Notes: generated by a model from the sequence alone, not told the origin. DNA of 64,000 bases from Cronobacter sakazakii (GCF_000982825.1 NZ_CP011047.1:2790001-2854000); one strand, 5' to 3'; positions 48,260 to 57,310 are shown, numbered from the stretch's first letter. Numbers and translations: made by a program.

Positions 48260-49343
48260 AGCGCTTATCCCGTTACGCTTCAGCCCGGCAGCCGAAGGTG
48301 CGTTTCATCGCGCTCTCCAGCAGGAGGCATATGCTTATCTTCACGATCGCAACGACCACCGTTTTGCTGACCGTCCGGCGCGCATCAAAGCGCTTCTGAT
48401 CCTGCTGGCAAGCATTGCATGCTATGCGCTGGCTCTGCAGTCCTCTGACGCGGTGTGGTTCATCGCCTGCTATGCGTCATTCGCCGTTTTGATGATGTGG
48501 CTGAATATTGATGTTAATCATGATGCCTCACACCTGACCTTTACTCGCCGCCGTTTCTGGAACGCGTTCATCAGCCGCGCGGTGACGCTTTCAACCGGTA
48601 TTGAGCCTGTTTACTGGCGCACACGACACGTCAGTTATCATCATCGCTACGCGAATATTGAACACTACGATCTGGATACCGAAGAGAACGGGATTTTCCG
48701 CCAGACGCCGTTTCAGCGCTGGCGCAGGTGGATGCACTTTCAGCATCTCTACTGGCCGCTGGTGGCAGCCTTATCCCTGAGCTGGATAGGCCTTGTGTTT
48801 GACTGGGCCGACAGGCTGGGCCGCACGCCGCTGCATGCGGACCGGCTGCTGCCTGGCGTGAAAGGATGGAGCGCTTTTATCTTTAGTAAAATAGCGCATA
48901 TCACGCTGATGCTGGGTGTACCGATCATCGCGGGGCATAACGTCTGGATGGTGGCGGGCATTTATCTGCTGACCCAGATGTGTACGTCGCTGCTGGTGGT
49001 CTTTTTGCTTCTCGGCACCCACTGGGCCGGAGCCACGTTTTATCAGGCTCCTCAGGACGGGGAGAAGCGAATGGCGCATGGCTGGTATCACCACAACTTC
49101 ACCACCGCCTGCGACTGGCACACGCCACGGCGCTGGCTGGAGACATTTACCGGCGGGCTGAATTATCACCTGACGCACCATCTGTTCCCCGGCTGGCACC
49201 ATCGCCACTATCCGGCGCTCGCGCGGATAGTGGCGCGGCTGGCACAGGAACATGGGTTGCCGTATCGCTGCATCAGCTATCGCGAACTCCGCGCCGCGCA
49301 GCGGGTATTTCTGGTTCAGATGGGCAACCCGCATGACGCGTAA
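48252..49343 (+). CDS. Membrane fatty acid desaturase 1 of the lipid cluster
   Basis: A 363-residue acyl-lipid or acyl-CoA desaturase of the FA_desaturase family. The three histidine boxes are HDASH (90-94), HVSYHH (126-131) and HLTHHLFP (from 306). Hydrophobic segments lie around residues 48-85 and 210-255. A conserved block YDLDTEENGIFRQTPFQRW is shared with the next gene, its paralogue. No cytochrome b5 domain, so electrons must come from a separate ferredoxin or b5. Overlaps neighbours by 8 and 11 bp. Confidence 0.87.
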   Translation: MTKALIPLRFSPAAEGAFHRALQQEAYAYLHDRNDHRFADRPARIKALLILLASIACYALALQSSDAVWFIACYASFAVLMMWLNIDVNHDASHLTFTRRRFWNAFISRAVTLSTGIEPVYWRTRHVSYHHRYANIEHYDLDTEENGIFRQTPFQRWRRWMHFQHLYWPLVAALSLSWIGLVFDWADRLGRTPLHADRLLPGVKGWSAFIFSKIAHITLMLGVPIIAGHNVWMVAGIYLLTQMCTSLLVVFLLLGTHWAGATFYQAPQDGEKRMAHGWYHHNFTTACDWHTPRRWLETFTGGLNYHLTHHLFPGWHHRHYPALARIVARLAQEHGLPYRCISYRELRAAQRVFLVQMGNPHDA

Positions 49344-50442
49344 TTTGCCACCGCTGCGTGTGGAACGCCACGATCCCGCGCTGCATAAAGCGTTCCGTAC
49401 GGCCTGTCAGCACTATCTGACGACGCAGCAGGAGCATCGCTTCGCCGATAAGGGCATGTGGGCGAAACTCGTTTTTCTCGCGCTCTGCTGCGCGGCCTGT
49501 TACCTGCTAAGCCTGACGTCATCGCATCTCACCGGTTTTGCGCTCTGGTATTTCGGTTTTATCTTTTTCGCCATGATGCTGGTGGTCAATGTGTTGCATG
49601 ATGCCAGTCACAATGCATACTGCCGTTCCGGTGCGGCGAACGCCTGGCTTGGCCGTCTGGTGAGCGTTCCTCTGGGGCTTGATGCTGACAACTGGCAGGT
49701 ACGGCATGTGCAGTTTCATCACCCGTATACCAATATTCAGGGGTACGACCCCGATATCGATGAAAACGGCGTCCTGTGCCAGACGCCGTTCCAGCGCCAC
49801 AAGCCTTTTATGCGCGCACAGCATCTTTACTGGCCGCTGGTGGCCGCGCTGACCTTTCCCTGGTATGCGTGGTGGATGGACTGGCGCGACCGGTTGGGCG
49901 AAACGCCTTTTACGCGCCATTTACCTCACCAGGGCGCAGGTGGCGCACTCCTGTTTTTACTGCTGAAAGCCGCACATTTTTGGCTGGCGCTGGGGCTTCC
50001 GATGCTGCTTTTGGACGAAGCCATCACGTTTCCAGCTGTCCTTGCCGTTTACCTCATCAGCCAGATGCTGGTTTCGGCGCTGTTTGTGTCGCTGCTTATC
50101 GGAACGCACTGGGCGAAGGGCCATTTCTATCCTGCGCCGGCCGATAACGTGATGCCGCAGAGCGTCTATCACCATGCGTTTGCGACAACGTTTGACTGGC
50201 ACATGCGGCCACGCCTGATGGGATACTGGCTCGGCGGTTTAAATCTCCACCTGACGCATCATCTCTTTCCTGACTGGAGCCACCGCCACTTTCCGGCGCT
50301 GAGCGCTATCATCGCCCAGGTCGCGAAAACACATGGGTTGTCATACCAGATACTCACGGTGAAAGATCTGCTGCGGCTGCAACGGCGGCATTTACTCAGA
50401 ATGGGAAGAAAACCCGAAGAAACCGCCACCGGCGAACGGTGA
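49333..50442 (+). CDS. Membrane fatty acid desaturase 2 of the lipid cluster
   Basis: A 369-residue paralogue of the preceding desaturase. Histidine boxes are HDASH (89-93), HVQFHH (125-130) and HLTHHLFP (about 300). Blocks such as QTPFQR, QHLYWPLVAAL and the DRLG-TPF region are shared with desaturase 1, indicating an old tandem duplication. The ATG at 49333 overlaps the previous stop by 11 bp; an upstream in-frame ATG at 49252 lies inside the previous gene and has no homology. Last gene of the cluster; convergent with yoaB 9 bp away, with no clear terminator. Confidence 0.87.
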   Translation: MTRNLPPLRVERHDPALHKAFRTACQHYLTTQQEHRFADKGMWAKLVFLALCCAACYLLSLTSSHLTGFALWYFGFIFFAMMLVVNVLHDASHNAYCRSGAANAWLGRLVSVPLGLDADNWQVRHVQFHHPYTNIQGYDPDIDENGVLCQTPFQRHKPFMRAQHLYWPLVAALTFPWYAWWMDWRDRLGETPFTRHLPHQGAGGALLFLLLKAAHFWLALGLPMLLLDEAITFPAVLAVYLISQMLVSALFVSLLIGTHWAKGHFYPAPADNVMPQSVYHHAFATTFDWHMRPRLMGYWLGGLNLHLTHHLFPDWSHRHFPALSAIIAQVAKTHGLSYQILTVKDLLRLQRRHLLRMGRKPEETATGER

Positions 50443-50451
50443 CGGCGGGGC

Positions 50452-50796
50452 TCAAACTGCGGCGATAATTTTGATTTCTACTTTATAGCGCGGGTTCATC
50501 AGGCGGGCCTGCACGGTGCAGCGTACCGGTGCGGAGCCTGCCACCACCCACTCCTCCCAGGCTTTATTCATCAGCGCGAAATCGTCGCCGTCGGCTAGGA
50601 AGATGGTGGCGTCGAGAATACGGGATTTATCGCTGCCCTGCGCGGTTAACAGCGTGTCGATTTGCGCCAGTGTATTGGTGGTTTGTTCGTAAGCGTCGCC
50701 GTCGAGATTTTCCGGCACGCCGGTGTAGTAAATCGTCTGGTTGTGAATCACCGCGTCAGACCAACGATCTGCGGGATCGATACGCACGATTGTCAT
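50452..50796 (-). CDS. yoaB: RidA-family protein YoaB
   Basis: A 114-residue member of the Rid (YjgF/YER057c/UK114) superfamily, matching E. coli YoaB (YYTGVPENLDGDAYEQTTNT, ILDATIFLADGDDFALMNKAW). The late arginine in APVRCTVQARLMNPRYKVEI corresponds to the residue that binds carboxylates in RidA. Probably an enamine/imine deaminase or a metabolite-binding protein. Divergent from yoaA with 130 bp between. Confidence 0.93.
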   Translation of the reverse strand: MTIVRIDPADRWSDAVIHNQTIYYTGVPENLDGDAYEQTTNTLAQIDTLLTAQGSDKSRILDATIFLADGDDFALMNKAWEEWVVAGSAPVRCTVQARLMNPRYKVEIKIIAAV

Positions 50797-50900
50797 CGCT
50801 TTTTCCTTTTCCTGTTCTGTTTAGCAGGGTGCAAGCCTGCCATAAAGCGCGAGCGCCGTCATCTGTTCGGCTGGCGTAAGCGTGGCCGCCCTGACATAAT

Positions 50901-50920
50901 CACTGGCAATTTAACCAGGG
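50901..50920. promoter_or_regulatory. Degenerate LexA-like site upstream of yoaA
   Basis: ACTGG-N8-ACCAGG contains the core CTG-N10-CAG of a LexA box with an AT-rich spacer, but the outer positions deviate. It ends six bp before the yoaA start. yoaA is linked to DNA damage in E. coli; SOS control here is plausible. Confidence 0.45.
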
Positions 50921-50926
50921 GGCAGT

Positions 50927-52837
50927 GTGACAGACGATTTTGCAGCAGATGGCCAACTGGCCAACGCGATTCCCGGCTTTAAACCGCGCGAGCCGCAGCG
51001 TCAGATGGCGCAGGCGGTCAGCGCCGCCATTGAGGCCGCGACGCCTCTGGTGGTCGAGGCGGGTACCGGGACCGGGAAAACTTACGCCTATCTGGCGCCC
51101 GCGCTGCGTGCCGGTAAGAAAGTGATTATTTCCACCGGTTCGAAAGCGCTGCAGGATCAGCTCTACAGCCGCGATCTGCCGACCGTCGCCAAAGCGCTGG
51201 AATTCAAAGGCCGTCTGGCGCTCTTAAAAGGGCGCTCGAACTATTTATGCCTGGAGCGCCTGGAGCAACAGGCGCTGGCGGGCGGCGATCTGCCGGTTCA
51301 AACCTTAAGCGACGTTATCCAGCTGCGCGGCTGGGCCAACGAAACCGTCGATGGCGATATCAGCACCTGCGGGCGCGTGGCGGAAGACGCCCCCGTCTGG
51401 CCGCTGGTCACCAGCACCAACGATAACTGCCTTGGCACCGACTGCCCGCTCTACAAAGACTGCTTTGTGGTCAAAGCGCGCAAAAAGGCGATGGAAGCTG
51501 ACGTCGTGGTGGTGAACCATCACCTGTTTCTCGCCGATATGGTGGTCAAAGAGAGCGGCTTTGCGGAGCTTATCCCGGAGGCTGAGGTGATTATCTTCGA
51601 CGAAGCCCATCAGTTGCCGGATATCGCGAGTCAGTATTTCGGCCAGTCGCTCTCCAGCCGCCAGCTGCTTGACCTCGCAAGAGACATTATCATCGCCTAT
51701 CGCACCGAGGTGAAAGATACCCAGCAGCTACAAAAGTGCGCCGACCGGCTGGCGCAAAGCACCCAGGATTTCAGGCTGCAGTTGGGCGACCCTGGCTTTC
51801 GCGGCAACCTGCGCGAACTGCTGGCGGACGCCTCCATCAGCCGCGCGTTGCTGCTGCTCGATGACGCGCTGGAGCTCTGCTACGACGTGGCGAAGCTGTC
51901 GCTTGGCCGCTCGGCGCTGCTGGACGCTGCTTTTGAGCGCGCCACGCTCTATCGCGCGCGTCTCAAACGCTTAAAAGAGATTAACCAGCCAGGCTACAGC
52001 TACTGGTATGAGTGCAACTCGCGCCACTTTACGCTGGCGCTCACGCCGCTGACCGTCGCGGATAAATTCCAGGACGTGATTGCGGAAAAGGGCGGCAGCT
52101 GGATTTTTACCTCCGCCACGCTCTCGGTGAATGACGACCTGCATCACTTCACGGAGCGGCTCGGCATTCACGAGGCAAAAACTCTTCTGCTGCCCAGTCC
52201 GTTCGACTATGCCCGCCAGGCGCTGCTCTGCGTGCCGCGAGGTCTGCCGCAGACTAACCAGCCGCAGGCCGGAAAAGCGCTGGCGCGGATGTTACAACCG
52301 CTGATTGAGGCCAACCAGGGCCGCTGTTTTATGCTTTGCACGTCGCACGCGATGATGCGCGAGCTGGCCGAGCAATTCCGCGCCACCATGACGCTGCCGG
52401 TGCTTTTGCAGGGTGAAACCAGCAAAAGCCAGCTGCTGGAGCAGTTTATCAGCGCGGGCAATGCGTTGCTGGTGGCGACAAGCAGCTTCTGGGAAGGGGT
52501 GGACGTGCGCGGCGACGCGCTGTCGCTGGTGATTATCGACAAACTGCCGTTCACCTCGCCGGACGATCCGCTGCTGAAAGCGCGGATGGAAGATTGTCGC
52601 CTGCGCGGCGGCGATCCGTTTGATGAAGTTCAGCTGCCGGAGGCGGTCATCACGCTCAAGCAGGGCGTCGGGCGTCTTATCCGCGACGTCGACGACCGCG
52701 GCGTGCTGGTGATTTGCGACAACCGCCTTGTGATGCGCCCCTACGGCGCGGTCTTTCTGAAAAGCCTGCCGCCGACGCCGCGCACCCGCGATATCGGCGA
52801 GGCGGCGCGCTTTCTCACCGACGCGGCGCGGCAGTAA
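50927..52837 (+). CDS. yoaA: DinG/XPD-family ATP-dependent helicase YoaA
   Basis: Iron-sulfur superfamily 2 helicase that works with the Pol III chi subunit at stalled forks in E. coli. The 636 residues equal E. coli. Walker A is EAGTGTGKT (44-52). Cluster cysteines are C108 (NYLCLE), C168, C173 and C179 (NCLGTDCPLYKDC). The DEAH box is IIFDEAHQL (about 223) and motif VI is QGVGRLIRD. It starts with GTG at 50927 after GGGGGCAGT. tsaB follows 69 bp later. Confidence 0.95.
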   Translation: MTDDFAADGQLANAIPGFKPREPQRQMAQAVSAAIEAATPLVVEAGTGTGKTYAYLAPALRAGKKVIISTGSKALQDQLYSRDLPTVAKALEFKGRLALLKGRSNYLCLERLEQQALAGGDLPVQTLSDVIQLRGWANETVDGDISTCGRVAEDAPVWPLVTSTNDNCLGTDCPLYKDCFVVKARKKAMEADVVVVNHHLFLADMVVKESGFAELIPEAEVIIFDEAHQLPDIASQYFGQSLSSRQLLDLARDIIIAYRTEVKDTQQLQKCADRLAQSTQDFRLQLGDPGFRGNLRELLADASISRALLLLDDALELCYDVAKLSLGRSALLDAAFERATLYRARLKRLKEINQPGYSYWYECNSRHFTLALTPLTVADKFQDVIAEKGGSWIFTSATLSVNDDLHHFTERLGIHEAKTLLLPSPFDYARQALLCVPRGLPQTNQPQAGKALARMLQPLIEANQGRCFMLCTSHAMMRELAEQFRATMTLPVLLQGETSKSQLLEQFISAGNALLVATSSFWEGVDVRGDALSLVIIDKLPFTSPDDPLLKARMEDCRLRGGDPFDEVQLPEAVITLKQGVGRLIRDVDDRGVLVICDNRLVMRPYGAVFLKSLPPTPRTRDIGEAARFLTDAARQ

Positions 52838-52906
52838 TTTATGCCAGACTGTGATAAGATGCGCCCCTTTTTGAACCACCACGACGCGTAAGAGTGTTAT
52901 AGAACC

Positions 52907-53602
52907 ATGCGAATTCTGGCTATTGATACCGCCACCGAGGCCTGTTCCGTCGCCTTGTGGGACAACGGTAAAACGTCCGCCCTTTTTGAACTCTGCCCGC
53001 GCGAGCACACCCAGCGTATTCTGCCGATGGTCAGTGAGATCCTCACCGAAAGCGGCGTTGCGCTGTCGGCGATGGACGCGCTGGCCTTTGGCCGCGGGCC
53101 GGGAAGCTTTACCGGCGTGCGAATCGGCATCGGCATCGCGCAGGGGCTGGCGCTTGGCGCAGAACTTCCGATGGTCGGCGTGTCGACGCTGATGACGATG
53201 GCGCAGGGCGCATGGCGCGTCAGCGGCGCGACCCGTGTGCTGGCGGCGATCGACGCCCGCATGGGCGAAGTTTACTGGGCCGAGTACCAGCGCGATGAGC
53301 AGGGCGTCTGGCACGGCGAAGAGACCGAAGCGGTACTCAAGCCCGACGCCGTCACGGAGCGCCTGAAGGCGCTTAACGGCGAGTGGGCGACGGTCGGCAC
53401 CGGCTGGCAGGCGTGGCAGGATATGGCGAACGGCAGCGGACTTACGCTTACCGACGGCCAGGTAACGCTGCCGGCGGCGGAAGATATGTTGCCGCTGGCG
53501 TGCCGGTTGTTCGAACAACAGCGCGTTGTTGCGGTCGAACATGCAGAACCGGTCTATCTGCGCAACGAAGTGGCGTGGAAAAAACTGCCAGGCCGGGAAT
53601 AA
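52907..53602 (+). CDS. tsaB: tRNA threonylcarbamoyladenosine synthesis protein TsaB
   Basis: ASKHA-fold partner that bridges TsaD and TsaE in making t6A37 on ANN-decoding tRNAs; essential in E. coli. The 231 residues equal E. coli. The N-terminal ILAIDTATEACSVAL, the GRGPGSFTGVRIGIGIAQGLA core and AIDARMGEVYWAEY are conserved. Upstream YoaA and downstream YeaY are in the E. coli order. Confidence 0.97.
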   Translation: MRILAIDTATEACSVALWDNGKTSALFELCPREHTQRILPMVSEILTESGVALSAMDALAFGRGPGSFTGVRIGIGIAQGLALGAELPMVGVSTLMTMAQGAWRVSGATRVLAAIDARMGEVYWAEYQRDEQGVWHGEETEAVLKPDAVTERLKALNGEWATVGTGWQAWQDMANGSGLTLTDGQVTLPAAEDMLPLACRLFEQQRVVAVEHAEPVYLRNEVAWKKLPGRE

Positions 53603-53642
53603 CATCCCGACGCAAACCGCGGGCGGGTTTAAGGAGTCGCTT

Positions 53643-54227
53643 ATGGTGGGTCAACAATCAATGGTGCGCAGTGGGCTTCTGGCGCTGAGCGTTTTGCTCG
53701 TCAGTGGGTGTGTCAGCGTTCCCGACGCGATTAAAGGCACCAGCCCGACGCCGCAGCAGGATCTGGTGCGCGTAATGAACGCGCCGGAGCTCTACATCGG
53801 CCAGGAGGCGCGCTTCGGCGGGCGAGTGGTCAATGTCGATAACGAGAAGGGCAAAACCCGCCTTGAGATAGCCACGCTGCCGCTCGATAGCGCGGCGCGG
53901 CCGCTGCTCGGCCAGCCGTCGCGCGGACGCATCTTTGCCGACGTTGGCGGCTTTCTCGACCCGGTGGACTTCCGTAATCAGCTCGTGACGGTGGTTGGCC
54001 CCATCACCGGTACGGCAGAAGGGAAAATCGGCGCCAGCCCGTACAAATTCATGGTAATGCAGGTGAACGGCTTCAAGCGCTGGCGCGTGACGCAGCAGGT
54101 GGTGATGCCGCCACAGCCTATCGATCCGTGGATGTGGGGACCGCGCCCCGGCTGGGGATATGGCTATGGCCCGTGGGGCTGGTATAATCCCGGCCCGGCT
54201 CAGGTTCAGACCGTAGTAACCGAGTAA
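53643..54227 (+). CDS. yeaY: Slp-family outer membrane lipoprotein YeaY
   Basis: A 194-residue outer membrane lipoprotein of the Slp family, in E. coli controlled by sigma-E. The ATG at 53643 follows AAGGAG. The signal peptide ends in lipobox LVSG with lipidated C23, followed by VSVPDAIKGTSPTPQQDLVR. The C-terminus is glycine/tryptophan/tyrosine-rich (GWGYGYGPWGWYNPGPAQ), as in E. coli. Lies 40 bp downstream of tsaB. Confidence 0.93.
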   Translation: MVGQQSMVRSGLLALSVLLVSGCVSVPDAIKGTSPTPQQDLVRVMNAPELYIGQEARFGGRVVNVDNEKGKTRLEIATLPLDSAARPLLGQPSRGRIFADVGGFLDPVDFRNQLVTVVGPITGTAEGKIGASPYKFMVMQVNGFKRWRVTQQVVMPPQPIDPWMWGPRPGWGYGYGPWGWYNPGPAQVQTVVTE

Positions 54228-54247
54228 TTCATTGATTTAGTCAATAA

Positions 54248-54284
54248 AATAAACAGCGGCCCGTCCGCTGTTTATTTGTTTTAT
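54248..54284 (+). terminator. Terminator after yeaY
   Basis: A 12-bp perfect stem (AATAAACAGCGG with CCGCTGTTTATT) around a 5-nt loop, followed by TGTTTTAT, 20 bp past the stop. Confidence 0.88.
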
Positions 54285-54342
54285 CGGTATAACAAAAATA
54301 ATTAGTGACGCGCTTCGCAACCTTAAATCAGGCGAATTAATA

Positions 54343-54359
54343 AACTGGTACAATGAGTT
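54343..54359. promoter_or_regulatory. FadR operator upstream of fadD
   Basis: The 17-mer AACTGGTACAATGAGTT fits the FadR consensus (CTGGT, then GTT nine bases on) and resembles the first fadD operator of E. coli. It lies 74 bp before the start, so long-chain acyl-CoA should derepress fadD. Confidence 0.75.
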
Positions 54360-54432
54360 AATATTATGTTAACGCCGTGTTTATTGTTTTGGGGTTGTGA
54401 TGACGACGAATAATACATTCAGAGGTGACGCA

Positions 54433-56118
54433 TTGAAGAAGGTTTGGCTTAACCGTTATCCGGCGGATGTTCCGGCGGAGATAAACCCGGACCGTTATCA
54501 CTCCCTGGTGGATCTGTTTCAGCAATCCTGCACACGCTACGCCGATCAGCCCGCCTTCACCAACATGGGCGAGGTGATGACCTTCCGCAAGCTGGAAGAG
54601 CGCAGCCGCGCCTTCGCTGCCTGGCTGCAACAGGGCCTCGGCCTGCAAAAAGGCGATCGCGTGGCGCTGATGATGCCAAATCTCCTGCAATATCCGGTGG
54701 CGCTGTTCGGCATTCTGCGCGCCGGAATGATCGTCGTGAACGTCAACCCGCTCTACACGCCGCGCGAGCTGGAGCATCAGCTGAACGACAGCGGTGCCAG
54801 CGCCATCGTCATCGTTTCTAACTTTGCCCACACGCTGGAAAAAGTGGTCGATAAGACCCAGGTGAAACACGTCATTCTGACGCGCATGGGCGATCAGCTC
54901 TCCACCGCCAAAGGCACGCTGGTGAATTTTGTCGTGAAGTACGTGAAACGTCTGGTGCCGAAGTATCACCTGCCGGACGCTATTTCGTTTCGCAGCGCGC
55001 TGCATAACGGCTACCGCATGCAGTACATCAAGCCGGAAGTGACGCCAGACGATCTCGCTTTCCTGCAATATACCGGCGGTACTACGGGCGTGGCGAAAGG
55101 CGCGATGCTGACCCATCGCAACATGCTTGCTAACCTCGAACAAGTGCTCGGCACGTACGGCCCGCTGCTGCATCGCGGCAAAGAGCTGGTCATCACCGCG
55201 TTGCCGCTGTACCACATTTTCGCGCTCACCATGAACTGTCTGCTGTTTATTGAACTCGGCGGGCAGAACGTGCTGATTACCAACCCGCGCGATATTCCGG
55301 GGCTGGTCAAAGAGCTTGGCAAATATCCGTTTACCGCGATGACCGGCGTGAATACGCTGTTTAACGCGCTGCTGAATAACAAAGATTTCCATAAGCTCGA
55401 TTTCTCCTCGCTGCACCTTTCGGCGGGCGGCGGGATGCCGGTGCATCAGGCGGTCGCGGAGCGCTGGGAAAAACTCACTGGTCAGTTCCTGCTGGAAGGC
55501 TACGGGCTTACCGAATGCTCGCCGCTGGTGAGCGTTAACCCGCACGATATCGACTACCACAGCGGCAGCATTGGCCTGCCGGTGCCGTCCACCGAAGTCA
55601 AACTGATTGACGACGAAGGCAACGAAGTGGCACCCGGTGAGCCTGGCGAGCTGTGCATTAAAGGCCCGCAGGTGATGCTGGGCTACTGGCAGCGCCCGGA
55701 CGCCACCGATGAGATCCTTCAGGACGGCTGGCTGCGCACCGGTGATATCGCGGTGATGGACGAAGAGGGTTTCCTGCGTATCGTCGATCGCAAAAAAGAT
55801 ATGATTCTGGTCTCCGGATTTAACGTCTATCCGAATGAAATTGAAGATGTGGTAATGCAGCACAGCGGCGTGCAGGAAGTCGCGGCGGTGGGCATCCCGT
55901 CGGAAGCCAGCGGCGAGCTGGTGAAAATCTTCGTGGTGAAGAAAGAAGCGTCGCTTACGGAAGAAGCGCTGATTACCTTCTGTCGCCGTCACCTGACGGG
56001 CTATAAAGTGCCGAAGCAGGTGGAATTTCGCACCGAGCTGCCAAAATCCAACGTCGGGAAAATTTTACGACGAGAACTACGTGACGAAGCGCGCCGGGCG
56101 GGCGACAATACCGCCTGA
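54433..56118 (+). CDS. fadD: Long-chain fatty acid-CoA ligase
   Basis: Activates exogenous long-chain fatty acids as acyl-CoA at the inner membrane. With the TTG start at 54433 (GAGGTG six nt upstream) the protein has 561 residues and begins LKKVWLNRYP, exactly like E. coli FadD, which also uses TTG. An upstream ATG at 54397 lacks homology. ANL motifs: YTGGTTGVAKGAMLTH, YGLTECSP, and the FACS signature region DGWLRTGDIAVMDEEGFLRIVDRKKDMI (residues about 425-452). It could also supply acyl-CoA to the upstream lipid cluster. Confidence 0.96.
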   Translation: MKKVWLNRYPADVPAEINPDRYHSLVDLFQQSCTRYADQPAFTNMGEVMTFRKLEERSRAFAAWLQQGLGLQKGDRVALMMPNLLQYPVALFGILRAGMIVVNVNPLYTPRELEHQLNDSGASAIVIVSNFAHTLEKVVDKTQVKHVILTRMGDQLSTAKGTLVNFVVKYVKRLVPKYHLPDAISFRSALHNGYRMQYIKPEVTPDDLAFLQYTGGTTGVAKGAMLTHRNMLANLEQVLGTYGPLLHRGKELVITALPLYHIFALTMNCLLFIELGGQNVLITNPRDIPGLVKELGKYPFTAMTGVNTLFNALLNNKDFHKLDFSSLHLSAGGGMPVHQAVAERWEKLTGQFLLEGYGLTECSPLVSVNPHDIDYHSGSIGLPVPSTEVKLIDDEGNEVAPGEPGELCIKGPQVMLGYWQRPDATDEILQDGWLRTGDIAVMDEEGFLRIVDRKKDMILVSGFNVYPNEIEDVVMQHSGVQEVAAVGIPSEASGELVKIFVVKKEASLTEEALITFCRRHLTGYKVPKQVEFRTELPKSNVGKILRRELRDEARRAGDNTA

Positions 56119-56138
56119 GCTGCAATCACGTCGTCCTG

Positions 56139-56162
56139 ACGCCGGTTCTACCGGCGTTTTTT
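56139..56162 (+). terminator. Hairpin with T6 between fadD and rnd
   Basis: ACGCCGGT pairs with ACCGGCGT around a 3-nt loop, then TTTTTT. It ends fadD. The U-run also lies 27 nt ahead of the rnd start; in E. coli a U-tract before the rnd ribosome-binding site is needed for good translation, so some transcripts may read through. Confidence 0.8.
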
Positions 56163-56188
56163 ATGGGCGCAGACAAAGAGAGAGCGAT

Positions 56189-57310
56189 TTGAATTACCAG
56201 ATGATTACCACCAATGACGCGCTGGCGACGCTGTGCGAGACCGCACGCACGCAGCGCGCCCTGGCGCTGGACACCGAATTTGTCCGTACCCGTACTTACT
56301 ACCCACAGCTGGGGCTTATCCAGCTGTATGACGGCGAAAACGTCGCGCTTATCGATCCGCTGACCATCACCGACTGGGCGCCGTTCCAGGCGCTGTTGCA
56401 GGATCAGAACGTCACCAAGTTTCTCCACGCGGGCAGCGAAGATCTGGAAGTGTTCCAGAACGCGTTCGGCATGATGCCCGATCCGTTTATCGACACTCAA
56501 GTGCTGGCTTCGTTCGTTGGCCATCCGCTCTCCTGCGGTTTTGCGACGCTTGTGGAACATCACACCGGCGTGGTGCTGGATAAAAGCGAGTCGCGCACCG
56601 ACTGGCTGGCGCGTCCGCTGACCGAGCGCCAGTGCGATTACGCGGCGGCGGATGTCTGGTATCTGCTGCCGATCGCCCACAAACTGATGGAACAGGTGCG
56701 CGAAGCCGGCTGGCTGACCGCCGCCATCAACGAATGCCGCCTGATGACCCAGCGCCGTGGCGAGGTGCTCGATCCTGATGAAGCCTGGCGTGAAATCACC
56801 AACGCCTGGCAACTGCGTCCGCGTCAGCTTGCGTGCCTGAAGCTGCTGGCAGGCTGGCGTCTGCGCAAAGCGCGCGAGCGCGATATGGCGGTGAATTTCG
56901 TGGTGCGTGAAGAAAACCTCTGGAAAGTGGCGCGCCATATGCCAAGCTCGCTTGGCGAGCTTGACGGCATGGGGCTTTCCGGCAGTGAAATCCGCTTCCA
57001 CGGCAAGACGCTGCTGGCGCTGGTCTCGCAGGCGCAGGCGCTGCCGGAAGAGGCGCTGCCGGAGCCGCTCGCGAATCTGGTCGACATGCCGGGCTATCGC
57101 AAGGTGTTCAAAGAGATCAAAGCGCTGGTGCAGGAGACGAGCGAGGCGCACAAGATCAGCGCCGAGCTGATGGCCTCACGCCGCCAGATTAACCAGTTGC
57201 TGAACTGGCACTGGAAGCTGAAACCGCAGAATCAATTACCGGAATTAATCAGCGGCTGGCGCGGCGAGTTATTAAATGAATCATTAAAAACGCTGCTGGA
57301 AAATTATTAA
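56189..57310 (+). CDS. rnd: Ribonuclease D
   Basis: 3'-5' exoribonuclease for tRNA 3'-end maturation. With a TTG start at 56189 (LNYQMITTNDAL) it has 373 residues (E. coli 375, which also starts with UUG). The DEDDy exonuclease domain has ALDTEFVRTRTYY (D, E), FLHAGSEDLEVF and YAAADVWYLLP. Two C-terminal HRDC domains follow (about 210-290 and 295-373). AAAGAGAGAGCG supplies the ribosome-binding site. A reading back to 56081 runs through fadD and the terminator and was rejected. Confidence 0.95.
   Translation: MNYQMITTNDALATLCETARTQRALALDTEFVRTRTYYPQLGLIQLYDGENVALIDPLTITDWAPFQALLQDQNVTKFLHAGSEDLEVFQNAFGMMPDPFIDTQVLASFVGHPLSCGFATLVEHHTGVVLDKSESRTDWLARPLTERQCDYAAADVWYLLPIAHKLMEQVREAGWLTAAINECRLMTQRRGEVLDPDEAWREITNAWQLRPRQLACLKLLAGWRLRKARERDMAVNFVVREENLWKVARHMPSSLGELDGMGLSGSEIRFHGKTLLALVSQAQALPEEALPEPLANLVDMPGYRKVFKEIKALVQETSEAHKISAELMASRRQINQLLNWHWKLKPQNQLPELISGWRGELLNESLKTLLENY

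Noticed and set aside
54364..55992. 542-codon open frame antisense to fadD
   Set aside because: Very His/Arg/Gln-rich and lacks a ribosome-binding site; it mirrors conserved fadD codons.
56126..57151. 341-codon open frame antisense to rnd
   Set aside because: Shadow of the conserved RNase D gene; no independent evidence of coding.
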